From positions 434,001-498,000 of the forward strand of contig NW_002476262.1 in assembly GCF_000189635.1 (NCBI RefSeq): a DNA stretch of 64,000 bases, read 5' to 3'. This document shows positions 25,375 to 37,900 of this stretch, in pieces. Under the pieces are notes generated by a model. That model did no database searches, was not told where the DNA came from, and saw nothing but the letters and a program-made list of their open reading frames with translations. The DNA is from Tetrahymena thermophila SB210 (taxonomy: Eukaryota > Ciliophora > Oligohymenophorea > Hymenostomatida > Tetrahymenidae). Every line of letters starts with the position of its first letter. Within the stretch, counting starts at the first letter, position 1. The translations under genes were made by a program, and so were the position numbers.

Positions 25375-26751
25375 TCAAATTTAGTTATCTAATTATTTTT
25401 ATTAAATCTTAATTTATTATTATAATAAAAAGCTTAATGATTAATTTTCTTAAACTAAATCTAAGATTCGCAATTCTAATTCATCTACTTACTATATAAT
25501 TTCATTCTCTTATTTTTCCTATAATTCTTTTATTTATAAAACTAAATTTTAGTTTTCATGTCCTAGCTTTTCTATTTGAATTTCTAAAGTTTTAATTCTT
25601 TATTCATAAAATCCAATTTTTTTTTACAAATCTTCATTTTAATCTAAAATTTTAGGCATATTCATTTCAATATATTATTTTTAGCCTTTCATTTAGATAA
25701 TTTCCAAATTTATTTCTTAATTTTATTCTTTTTAATTTTACAATTAATTTTTAAGCTTTTCTATTTCTTGTGTTTGCTAATCTTTTTCTTATTATAAAAA
25801 GCTCAATTCTTTAAAAAGATTTTCATTCAATGCTTCAATATGTTAATTAAATTATAGTATTTGTTTTTCTTTTACATTCAGCTACTCTTATAAGCTGATG
25901 CAAAGTTATTTTTATTTACTTGCTTCCAAATTCTATTCATTTAATTATTAGTTTTCTTGAAGGACTTTTTCAACACTTGCCATAATTTTATTCATGGTTT
26001 TTTTAAGTTCATCTCTTTCAAGTTTTACTGCTTCAAACTCCTCAACTTTGATAGTTTGAGGCTATTATTCATTTTATAGTGAAGCTAATAATTATTGTTT
26101 TTCTAATACTATCTCTTATAATTTTTCAATCTCTTCTTCTAAAGACTTATTTTATGATTATTAAAGTTATATCTAACTCACTTAAGAATCAACAATTTTT
26201 TACAAAGTTTCAAATTTTTTTTAATATTCCTCTAATTTATCACATTATTCTTTAATCTAACTTTAAAGAACTTCTACTTTATTTTCTAAATCCTTAATTA
26301 TTCCCTATTAATTATTTTTGCTTTCTTTTTCTTTACTAATATTCAAGCCATCTATATTTTCTTATGATTCCTGTTATTAAAAAATAAATAAATAATTAGT
26401 TAGTTAGTTATTGGCTAAACAAACACTACATAAGTATAAATGATCATTTTTCAGTTTTTTAAGATTTAGAAGTATTAAAAAATAATAAAAATAGTAGATA
26501 TTTACATTTCTAATAATGATTGATTGATTTGAGGGTGTTTAAGGTAGATTATTTTAGCTTTACAAAGGAGAATAATGGCTTAAATTTTTAAGATGATTTT
26601 TTTCCATAATTTTTATAGGATAAATTTATGGTTGCTACAAGCAAAATGAATTTCTTTTAGAATCAGTATTTTATAGGATTTTTAAGGAACTTAATGAGCT
26701 TTATCCTTGTCTATAAACTTTATGAGACTTTGTATTCTAAATGCTATCCAT
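25375..26751 (-). CDS. Coiled-coil protein, 413 residues
   Basis: ATG at 26751-26749 (MDSIQNTKSHKVYRQGQ). Exon 1 runs to 26506, a 135-nt intron (26505-26371) is removed, and exon 2 continues to TGA 25377-25375, for 414 codons. The first 80 residues are polar, Ser/Gln/Asn-rich and probably disordered. From about residue 95 to the end the protein is a near-continuous Glu/Lys/Gln/Leu heptad coiled coil, for example KLEEYQKKFETLQKIV and LEEEIEKLQEIVLEKQQ. It has no motor, calcium-binding or membrane motif. Such proteins are commonly structural or scaffold components of basal bodies or cortex in ciliates, but nothing here assigns a location. The plus strand opposite exon 1 is also fairly open but has in-frame TGA codons. 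Confidence 0.72.
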
Positions 26752-28078
26752 AAAAGAATATTAACTTTTATTTTATTTGAAATGAGGAGACTAATTTGTG
26801 TTTAATTATTATTAGAGAATCTAGATTGGTATGTTTTCTATTGATGATTTATGAGAAAAAACCCTGCTAGTATTTGATTTTTAAGATAATGAAACGTTAT
26901 TTTATGCTCTTATCCTAGTCGACTGGTAATTCATTAAAAAAAGTTAGATTTAAATAGTATTATTTTATTTTTACAATTCTTAGTTTACGATTTTAACAGC
27001 TATTTTTATATTTAACTTTTTTGAAGTAAAATATATAAATTTAGTATTTTTTAATAACTACTGTTATTAGTTAAGCTTTATTTTACATTAGCCTGTCTGT
27101 TTAATATCTAATAGATATTTTCATTTTTTAATACTAAATATATTGCTAAAATGATTTTTTCAAAAATTACAATTTAACTTCTAAATAAAATTTACAGACA
27201 AGCTTATTTTAATATGTTATATTCAAAATGATTGAAAAATAGTAAAAACTATGCTATTAAATAATTTGTATACTCTTAATTAAATATATTAAATCTCAAA
27301 AAGAAAGATCGTAGGAAACAATTATTTAATGTTTAAGAAGGAAAATATTTTATGTTCAAGCTAAAACTTTATTTATGAATATAATCTTTAAAAATATTAT
27401 AAATTATAAATATTGTAGAATAATGATAATAAACAACTATTTAATTTAATAATATCAATTAAATTTTTTTACAACTATATGTTAGATAGAACTCTTTTCA
27501 ACAAGTAATTTTAATCCAAAAATAATTAGTTTCTAAATATAAAATTAAAATATTTTTGATGTATATTAAGTAAAAGTAAGTTGAGTTTTCAGTTCAAAAA
27601 ATATTCTTTTAGAATTTTTTTATTCAAACAACTAAATTAAAAATATCTAATAATTTTTTTAAAGTTTTATTTTATGTCAAAATATTTATTAAATAAAAAT
27701 AAAATTACTTTATAAATTTTTAAATAGCATAAATAAAATTAAATATAAAAATAAATAAATAGATAAATAGTATAATATTTATTATATTAAAATTATAAAA
27801 TATTATAGAAAAAGATATGATAAAGATTTTCTAAAAAGAAATTGAAACTGAGAGCCCTTATATTTTTAAATTATTTATGCAGACCGTTTAGAATTAATAA
27901 TTGAAATGAAACAACTCTCTAAAAATTAATTAATTATAAATTATACAGCAATTTATTTATTTTGTGCATTGAACAATAAATTGATACAAAAAAATATTTG
28001 GTTTTGATATTATTTTAACAATTTTGAAATAAACAAACATCATTAAATAAAACCACATAATTAATTTAAGGAATTAAA
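26752..28078. promoter_or_regulatory. Divergent intergenic region (promoters inferred)
   Basis: 1.3 kb between the minus-strand coiled-coil start and the plus-strand RSP4/6 start. The part beside the coiled-coil gene (26760-26950) is less A/T-biased and could be 5' UTR. The rest is A/T-rich, and no cilia-gene promoter element was identified. Confidence 0.4.
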
Positions 28079-30141
28079 ATGTCAAGCTAAGCTTCATAGC
28101 AAAACATAGAAAATTTAGATTAAGTAGTTTATAATCAAATAACTGAATATATTAAGCAGTAAAAAGAAGAATTTAATAACATAGACTTATATGAACACCT
28201 TTATAGGGTTTTCCATAAATTGATTAGAGAGCCTAATAAATTTTGCAAAGACTTAGATCATTTTAATTTAATTTCAGATTTTATAAAAAAGAATTCATTT
28301 AATTATAAATGCCCTTTATCAGATTCTGAAGTTAATAATATACCATTAAAGATTGCAGAGCATTAAGAATGGATATCTAAATCTGAAGAATTGTTTAAAG
28401 TAAAATATTATTTGAATTAAAAAAATTTGTCTACTTATATAAGATAATTTTGTATGGAATGTGCTTTAATTTGATATCATGCAAAAGTATTTAAAGAATT
28501 AAGATACTTAATTATAAAATTAGGATTTTTCAAAACTCTCCTTGAACAGATAAAAGCTATTAATCTAGAATTTTTATGAAGATAGTTTATTATTAGAAAC
28601 AGCAGGTATTGGATTCTCTGAAGAAGAGTCTTTTAAAATATCTTAGTCTATTCGTAGGCTTGCTGATTAATATTAGGCAACTTCTATGAGATTTTGGGGT
28701 AAATATTTAACCAGAGGAAAAGATTACTATGTTGCATAAGGTCTCTATTCTAATGAGAATTGTGATAAGCTACCTGATAATTGTGAATAAAAAGGACAAG
28801 GAGTTAACAGATACACATTTTGGGTTACACATAATGGTATATATAATATATTTGATAAAAAAATAAATAAAGATTTGATATTTTAAATACAAAAAAATGA
28901 TATTTTATACAAATAAAATTTACTTTTTGTAAAAATACAATATATAATTAATCCTAAAATATAATATATACAGTTTTAGAGGAATGGACTGAACTCCCTT
29001 TGATTCATCCTGATCATATAGTTTAAGCTAGATAAATAAAATATTTGCTCACTGGCGATTTAAATGCCAGTTTAAAAACCTACCCTCTTTTTTATGGAAA
29101 GGAAAAGCACTTCGTAATTAGAAATAGTTTTTAGTACTTTAATGCTCAATGATTAATTAATATTTCTTATTTATATATAGCTGAAGGCTTAACTTGTAAG
29201 AATTACATTTGGATCAGAATTAGCACCAAAAGGATTATACAGACCACCAGAAGAGGGTGAAAATGACATATAACTTGAAGATGAACCCTTCAAGCTTCCA
29301 GAATATACAGAATTATAAGAATTATCAACATGGGTATTAAATTTTTAATATGGCTTTTGTTTCAAATGATTCATTAATAATATTTTATAGGTTCACATGC
29401 ATCCTCCTTTGTTAAAATAAGGAAGAACAACTATATATGTTGATCCAAAACTACCTGAAGAAGAAAGAGAAGCAAAGCTTGCAGAATTATAAGAATAAGA
29501 TTAAGATACTTAAATTGAAAGATTAAGAGATATTTCTTAAGATAAATGTAATTATTTTTATATCGGTTTATTATTTTAAAAAAATTTTTATTTATATATT
29601 AAAGCTCCTTTCGCCTTACCTGAAGGAGAGGGTGGAAATGAAGAAGAAGAGACAAATTGGTAAAAAAGAGAATATGGAGATAAATAACAATTTAACACTA
29701 TCGAAGGAGTAAAATTTAAAATCAAGAATAGTTTAAGTAATAATGTTTTTTTGGAATAAAGGATACAGTTGTCAATTATAATTGTGTTTCATTTAAAAAT
29801 TTAACTTGGCCAGGAGCTCATTTAGTAGTAAATGTAAGAATATTAATTATGATTTAATTTATTAAATTGAATTTTATTTTTAAGAGTTAAAGCTACTGCA
29901 ATATATATGTTGGGTATGGTCTTAAACAAAATCAACATCCATTCTTACCAGTTGAGCCTAGTGATATGCTTGAAGAATAAGAAGATACTGATGAGCATCC
30001 TGAAGTAATTTAAATATACAAAATTTTTATATTTTACTATAAATTAATAAAACTATTTAGCCTAATCCAAACAACCCTCCTGATGAAGTAGAATCCGATA
30101 GTGACGATGAAAAGAAGGAAGAAGATGAAGAAGAAAATTGA
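28079..30141 (+). CDS. Radial spoke head protein RSP4/RSP6 family
   Basis: ATG at 28079 (MSSQASQQNIENLDQ). About eight exons run to TGA 30139-30141. The N-terminal exon encodes a DLYEHLYRVFHKLIREP segment like the short dimerisation-type helix that opens radial spoke head 4/6 proteins. The core is clear: LLLETAGIGFSEEES, then SIRRLADQYQATSMRFWGK, where the family has a GVG..EE..L..L.......RFWGK block. YTFWVTHN, WTELPLIHPDHIV, ARQIKYLLTGDL and, near the end, NLTWPGAHLVVN with IYVGYGLKQ follow. The tail is acidic (SDSDDEKKEEDEEEN), as in homologues. The product sits in the radial spoke head of motile cilia and relays signals from the central pair to dynein. It converges on a kinesin-9 gene, another cilium component. 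Exon boundaries near 28400-28550 and 29500-29900 are approximate. Confidence 0.88.
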
Positions 30142-30676
30142 ATAAATTAAAATAAAAAATATAGAATTTTAAAGATTTAAAAATTTTTATTTATATTATA
30201 AAATGTATATATATTTACAAAAAAACCTTTTAATAATTAATTAATTAATTAATTTTATTTTTCAAAAATATTTATTGTCAATAATTAACTATCAATATCA
30301 AAAAGTTAATAAAAAATATTTTAATTTAAGTTAGATTTTGATAATCTTAGATTTTAAATTCATTATTCTTTTATTTCAAAAAAGTTATTTAAATTTAGTT
30401 AAAGATGACATTTAAAATTAGATATTTATTAAAATTTATTTTAAATTATTATTAAAATATTATTTAAGTTAGAATAAATAAATTTATAAAAAATAAATTT
30501 GATTGAATTTTATTATTTTTAATAAATCTTATCACAAATATTAAATAGAATAAGAGTATATTAATAAGCCTACCTTTATATGTTTGTAATCTTTTAGATT
30601 ATTTTAGATTAAAAGTAAAATATAGATAGATAAATAAATACTTAATTATAAATAAAAGTATTAAATATTTTAATTT
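30142..30676. other. Intergenic, between convergent ciliary genes
   Basis: A/T-rich spacer between the 3' ends of the RSP4/6 and kinesin-9 genes, with a TTAA tandem stretch near 30235. No gene was recognised. Confidence 0.5.
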
Positions 30677-33497
30677 TCAATTTTTAAACTTTTCCATTTT
30701 ACGAGCCTTTTGTAGCTATGTAACCTTTTTTGTTTAAAAAAAATATTTAAAATAATTATAAGAGGTGAAATCTATTTATTACTTTCTTTTTTGCTTTAAT
30801 GTATGCAAGAGCATCTGGGTCAATATCTTCAGATTTATTATCTGTGATATTTTCTTCACTGGGTTAATTAATTAGGGGATTTTCTATGTCATTTACAGAG
30901 ATTCCATATTTCTTTTAGAACCATTCTTCAAATTTGTTAAGTAATACATTTTTAGTCTATTTTTTTAAAAATTAGTAAATAAATAAATAATTAAATAATG
31001 TTTTTATTTACATGAATTATATTTTGATCGATTATTATAATAGTAGATTTTAAGTCTTTAACCTATTATGCATACTATTTGTAATAATTCTTTTTCTCTT
31101 TTAGTTATTGCATAATCTCATACTCTTCTTCATCAATAATTCTTTACAAGATTTCCTTTTTTTAAATTTCATTAATTTTAAATTTATATATTTAATTTAA
31201 AATATTACTTCTTGATTTTTATTGGCTTACTTCTTATCTAATTTAAGCTTTAGGTTTTCTATTTCATTTTTTATATCGTTGCATAAGTTGGTAACTTACT
31301 TAATTTCTTCTTTTTTTTCTTTCAAGGCTTCTATATTTTTGACGATGCTGTCATTATATTCTTTGCCTTCTTTATCTTTGAAGTCTTGATAAGCTACCTT
31401 CTTATCAACATTCACTATCTTGTTGTCAAGCTTAGATTTTTCTGGAGATCCAGGCTTTTCTATGACGTTTTCTTAAGGCTTTTATTCAGGGAATTCGTCT
31501 TTAGGTATATTTACTAAGTTCTCTATTTATTTTTAATAATTAATAATCTTAATAATATATAAAAATAATCAAACCTATATTTGCTTGAGGACGAGCATCC
31601 TTTCTAGCCTTTCCTAAACCAAATCCGTTTTTGTTTTCTTCACTACCCACAGCTTCTTATTATTTAGAGGCTTAATCGGTTTTCTTCTTTTAAATCTATT
31701 AGAGAAATAAAATTTAAAATAATGATAAACTATGAAATAATAACTACAGTGTCCTATTGATCTCTCTTGGTCTCAATGTAATTTTTGTTTTCTATATCTT
31801 TTGCCAAATTTCTATAGAGATTTCTAAATTAGAAAAACAGTTCTTTCACCTATCTTAATGATTCAAATTCAATATCATCTATTTCACCATCTAAAAACTT
31901 TTTCGCAAGAACTTGTTACTCATATTATTACTCAGGAGTATATTAATCATAAGTAATTCTACCACGATTAGCAAGAGTATCATGCATAGCCAGTTCTTTT
32001 TTTTAAAAATGAATAAATAAAAGATATTACATTATAATAATGTTTTTAGAATACCTTGCTTTAATTCCTTTATTTCCTTTTCATACTTTTTTAGAAGCAC
32101 AGTAGGATCAAGCTTTAATTAAATGGTAGCTTCGTTTGCTACTTTCATCATTCTTGTTGCAAATTTCAAAGTAGAAATTGTCTCTTCCAAATGGTCAGCT
32201 TCAGGCCATATATTTGCTATCATAATAGTTTTAGAGTTACCACCAATAGAGTCTTTTAACAAATTAGTCAATTTTGATTATCTATATGGAATATGGTCTC
32301 TTTGCTTTTCACTTAATGCAACAACAACTTATTCTAAAAATGAGAGTGATTTGTTTATAAACTAAGCTTCCAACAAAGTTCTTCCTTCAGATCCTTAAAT
32401 ATTTTTATTATTTATTTTGTTATTCATGGTAATTTTTTTTATTTATTTTACCTGTTTTTTTAGTTCTTTCAGAACCAGCTAAATCAACTAAATGAAGCTT
32501 AGAAATAATAACTTTTTCTGTAGACTCAACTCTACTTCTAATTTCAAGATGAATTGTAAAAACGCAGTGAGAACGTGATGAGTTTTTGTTTAATTTATGC
32601 TCAGATATAGTTCTATTAGTTTCACCTTCAAAGATCATTGCTTAAGCTTCCTCCTCAGTTTTACATTATCTAATTATTTAATTTTTAACATGAACTCTTC
32701 CATTAGTGTCTTCTTAAATAGCCTATTTATTATTAATTTTGTAATATTTATTAATATTAAAATTTAATGTTTTTAGAGAGTATTTATTTGTATGCAAAAT
32801 GTCAATCTTTGTTTAAATAACTAAATCAATAAGTAATTCAATAAATTTACAAGCTACTAAGTTTAATCGTTTGGAGCGACAGAACCTGCTAAGAGATCAG
32901 TTAATAATTCATTATAAATTTCAAGATATGAAACACCTACTGTAATTTGCTATTCATATCTCTAACCTACTTCTTGGAAAAGCTAAGAAATACATCTTGG
33001 AATAAGACCTCTGTATTTATAATCAGTTGTTGTACCAGTAGTTGTAAATGTTTTACCAGCACCTGTTTGCCCATAACACATTATTGTACCTATATAGATT
33101 TAAAATTTGCAGTAAGTAAAACTTATTCATACTAATATTATTTAAATATTTTTATGCAAAAATCTAAAATAACATATCTATTAAATTTAAAATTATATTT
33201 ATTTTAATATGATGTTTTTCTTCTTGCTTTGCATATTTTACCTGAATAACCTTCAAGGACCGAAAGAACAATATCTTTGGCACAAACATCAAACATAACT
33301 TCCTAAGAAACATTTTACAAAACTTTATCAAAGTGAAAACCCCAGTTTTCTTGTTAATGATTAACGTAACCGCTCTCTGCATTTTTAGGAATGTTGATTC
33401 CTACATAATTAGAAGATTCATTTATCTAGATATTTTTGTATGCAAAATTAGCAGTTGGACGTGTCCTAACTACTACTTTAATAGGAGCTTTTACCAT
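30677..33497 (-). CDS. Kinesin-9 family motor (KIF9/KLP1-like)
   Basis: ATG at 33497-33495 (MVKAPIKVVVRTRPT). The multi-exon frame reaches TGA 30679-30677. It is an N-terminal motor: P-loop CYGQTGAGKT (about 33060-33085), switch I NKNSSRSHCVF, switch II VDLAGSE (about 32470-32490) and HIPYRQSKLTNLLKDS. After the motor come STLKFATRMMKVANEA and PTVLLKKYEKEIKELK. The AMHDTLANRGRITYD / LRQVKELFFQFR stretch is characteristic of kinesin-9. A coiled coil and an acidic tail follow, and a last small exon (30716-30677) adds a basic end. Kinesin-9 proteins work in motile cilia; the Chlamydomonas KLP1 is on the central pair. The length of roughly 750 residues fits KIF9. It shares a long divergent upstream region with the PARP gene. 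Confidence 0.9.
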
Positions 33498-34915
33498 TTT
33501 TTAATCAAACTAAATCTAATTATAATATTAAAGATTTAATCACTCTCTTTACTAAATTAATTTACTTTGAAAATAATAAATAACTATTCGAAACTACTTT
33601 TTGTTATTATTCACAAATTAATAAATAAATAAATAAAATAATGACGGTTACGAAGCTTAACAAATTTGCAAAAACTTTAATATTAAAAGAATGTATTAAT
33701 ATTTTTTATATTTTTATCATGCATGATTATTTATTAAAAGAAGCAGGTATTTTAGCATCAGGAATTTAAAAAAATACATTTTATAATTTGATTTATTTTA
33801 AATCATCAAAAAATATTTAATTTTAATTTATTAATTTTGGTAATGTAAATTCATAATATTCCTTGTTAATTAATAAATTTCTTCTTTTAGTTTTTATTAT
33901 TAATTAAATTATGATATAGTTTTAATATTAATTATAAATGCAAAAAGTATAATTGAGGATTGTTACAAAATAGAATTGGTTTGTTAAATGTGGTTTAAAT
34001 TAAACTATTTCAATCTTATTAAATTTTGGAATATTAGAGCGCTCAAATTTATTTTAAAATTCGGATTTTCTGCATCCATAACATAAATAAATAAATAAGA
34101 AAAATTCTTTTATTATGAATACTAAATTAAAAGATCTTTTAAATGTAAGCTAGCTAGGTTATTAATATAAATTTATATTTTAAAATAACATAAAAAGCTA
34201 ACTAAAAATTAAACTTTTTCTATATAATACTATTGGCATGAGAAAACAATTTATTTATATCAATTTTGATTTTAGAGCAAGCAACAAAATAAATTATTGA
34301 AGTTATACTGTCTACTTACTTTTTATATTTTCCGCAAAAATATCTTTGAATTTAGATTTCAAAATGTAAATAATGTAGCTATTCATATTAAGTTTGAAAA
34401 TTGTATATTAAAATAAGTTAAAGAATACTCATAGACAAGCAAAATATAGACTTATTATTTGCTATCATGCTTAATAGCAAAGATTTTATTTTTCAATAAT
34501 TCATTATGGAACCTACTTATTAAACTTTTTCTATTGGTTTAACAATTAAAATTTTCCGGGAAAAGAAACCAATAAATAAAATTTATCGTATTTAAAAAGA
34601 ATCTATTATTATCAAGTTTTTATAAAGACTTATTTTTTTTTTTTTCATTCATCAGATAAGATAACTTTATGATAATTGATTTTTTGGGAATTATTTATAT
34701 AGGGGAGAAATATTGATTTTTCAATTAATTTATAATCCATTTAAGAAAGATATGATTTTCATATTAAATATTAAAGCATAAAATTTATATTGATTTATTT
34801 TCTCATAATTATTATAAAAAAGATATTTTATTAGAAATATTAAAATAAAAAGAAATTAACATCAACTTGATAAAACAAAAAAGAGAGATTGAAGTTAATC
34901 AAAAAACAAAGAAAT
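33498..34915. promoter_or_regulatory. Divergent intergenic region (promoters inferred)
   Basis: 1.4 kb between the kinesin-9 start (minus) and the PARP start (plus). It is A/T-rich throughout with long T and A tracts (for example 34629-34645). No specific element or small RNA gene could be named. Confidence 0.4.
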
Positions 34916-37900
34916 ATGGCTGATAAAGGAATTTTTATTTACGCAGTCAGAGATGAAGACAGCATGCAAGGCTTCATCTTGGTTGCTAGTGAGGTAGATA
35001 TTGATGTGGAAAACTCTAAGGCAGAGAAGGTTGGAGTTTACCATATTCATTCTGTAAAAAATAAACCATACAATTATACAGTCAACAAAAAACTCACTAA
35101 TGTAAGACTTGATGAGTTTATGAGCGTAGTAGATGAGGATTTATATGAGTTTAATGAAAAGAATAGAACTCTAGTATTCGATAAGAAAGGTTATGACAAC
35201 TTAATTGGTTAACTTATGGATGATTTAGAAGAAGAAAATGATGATGACTCATCAGAAGAAGAAGAAAAAAAAAAGAAGAAACCTGCTCCTAAGGCAGCTT
35301 CTGCCAGGAAAACTCGTAGTTCTAAGGGATCTGATAAGGTTAAGGGATCTGACAGTGAAAGCTATGAGGTAATTAACAAAAAATTAAAATTTCGTTTTTA
35401 ATTTCTTAATTTTGTAAAAAGTTTACTATTTTTTAAAACTTAGAATAAAGACATCAATCAATCAAACGTTTTTATTATTTATTTTGTTCGTTGTCTTATG
35501 ATTGGATTTCTTAATTTATTATAAATTATATGTTCTTATTAGATATTTGCAATCCAATATCAGAAAATAAAATTTTACAAAAATTTTGTTCATAAACATT
35601 ACAATTTAATATCTATAAATTTTAAATATCTTTTTGCTTTTTATTGAGTTGATATAATTTAAAATAAACTAAATAAATAACGTATTATTTTAAAGGCAGC
35701 TGACGAAGAAGATGAAGAAGAAAAAAAGAGATCAAGAGGAAGACCTAAAAAAAATAAATCCACTGAAGAAATTACAGAAGATAAAGACGAAAACTCTTAA
35801 GAGGATTAACCTAAGCCTAAAGGAAAAAGAGGAAGACCTCCTTCTAAGGATAAAGCTGCATCAGTCGCTGTTCCAAAAAAATAGGATAAGTAGGATGATA
35901 AAGATGGAGAAGAAAATGGTGAAGATTAAAATGGTCATGAAGAAAATGGAGATGAAGATAAGGAAGAAGGAGAGTAAAAACGTGTTCCTGGTAAACGTGG
36001 CAGAAAGCCAGGTAAAAAAACAGCAGAAACACCTGCAAAAAAAGAAGCGTAATAAAATATTATACATAATAGAAAGCCATAAGTATTTTTAATTTAAAGA
36101 CCTGGAAAAAGAGGAAGAAAGCCAGCAAAGAAGGGCTCAGAATCAGAAGATAATGAAGATGCTGATGATGAATAAGAAGAAGTCTCAAAAAAGGGAGCAA
36201 AAAAGAAAGTAGAAAAATATAAGAAAGGTTCACACAATCCTAATATACCTGATGTAGTCAAAACTGACGAAACTTTCGAAGGTGATTCTTAAGATATTAA
36301 TGACGTTTGTTGCTCATTCTGCACAAACAGAGAAGTACTAATTAATTTGAGAAAAATTTAAATTTTTGAAATTTTAATTAATTAACTAATTAGTTGTTAA
36401 GAGCTGTTTACACAGGTAATAGTAATCTTTTGAAAAAATTAGTTTAGTCAAAAGCAAAGGTAAAGAAATCATTTTATTAATGCATAATTTTTATCAAAAT
36501 CAATACTATTATTAAATAGGTCTCTACTTTGTTTGCCAAGAGAGGTCCTGATGCTGATGAAACCACACTTGAAATCATTCTTAAAAACAAGGATAAAAAG
36601 TGCCTTGATGTTTTGATTAATGCTCTTAACAAGAAATCAGAAATTTCTTTAGCTTCTAATCCTGAATGCTCCTTAGAAGAAGTCTATACTGGTTTCAATG
36701 ACAGATTTGCATACGGTGTACCAACTAGAAAGGTATAAATGGCTAGAGGTGGTAAAGAAGGAAACAATGCTTTTGTTGCAGATATTAACTCATTTGTTGA
36801 TACCTAAAGCTGGAATGAGAATGAAAGATTAATCTTTTCTCTTCTTGAGAATGAAACAGAAGTTTAATTTTTGGAATTCTTAAGAGGTCTTAAAGACGAA
36901 AATCTCACTACCTCTTTACTTGAAAAAACATATGTTGCTGTAAGAGCTGGTAATAGAAAGACTGCATCCTATTTGATGAAATAAGCTAATAAATTCGGTG
37001 GATATGGATTCAACAATCTTCATGAATAGGTTTTATCCTTAGATGATGTATCCAAATTAGATGAATTCAAAAAAGGTAAATTCATTTTTAAGATAAACCA
37101 AAAATGCATGAATTTTTTAAAGTAAGTATAACCAAGAAAAGCACAGGTGTTTATAGCAAGAATAGTTATGGTTTTGGAGGTGCATAGGGTATTATTACTC
37201 CTATTCATTGTGCAGCCATCAATCCTAATCCAGAATTCATCAAAAAGTTGTTAGAAATATCACCTGAATTCACAATTCCCGATGATTTAATGAGAAAGCC
37301 AGTTCACTATGCAGCAACTTGCGAAGGTATTTATTTAACTCATACTTGCCTTTAAAAATATTTATAATAAATAAATAAACATAATTTAAAAATAGGTCCT
37401 GGTCCTCTTAGTTATCTTTTAAAATAGGGTGTTGATGCAAGAGAAGGTGATAAGAAAAAAATTACACCTTTAATGCTTGCTTGTTAATTTGGTAGAGCCA
37501 AGAATGTAGAAATTTTGTTAGATGCAAATGGCAAATCAAACCCTGATACTCGTACTAGAGAAGGTTACAGAGCTATTCATTATGCAGCCCACTATGGACA
37601 TCTTGACTGTATTAAATTGATGATTGAAAAAGGTGGTGTTGAAGTTGATTCTCCTGGTCCCAAAAGAATGACACCTCTCCATATTGCTACTTCAAGAGGT
37701 CATTTTGAGATCGTGGAATATCTTCTTTCAAAAGGAGCTAAAGTTATTGTAAAAGATAAGTTTAAACGTAGTGCAGTCATTCATGCTACTGCTAATGGCT
37801 ATCTTAAGATTTTAAGTCTTATTTTAAAGAATGGTGGACCATTCAATGACCCAGATTCCTCAGGTAACTATCCTGTACATTATGCAGCTGCATATGGATT

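Noticed and set aside
26581..26940. Plus-strand open stretch with protein-like composition, interrupted twice by TGA (a possible pseudogene or a TGA-decoding gene).
   Set aside because: It is antisense to exon 1 of the coiled-coil gene, which is open without stops from 26751 and splices in frame at 26505/26371.
35712..36092. 126-codon plus-strand Lys-rich frame.
   Set aside because: It is a shifted frame of the AT-hook exon; the true frame gives the RGRP cores and joins the neighbouring exons.
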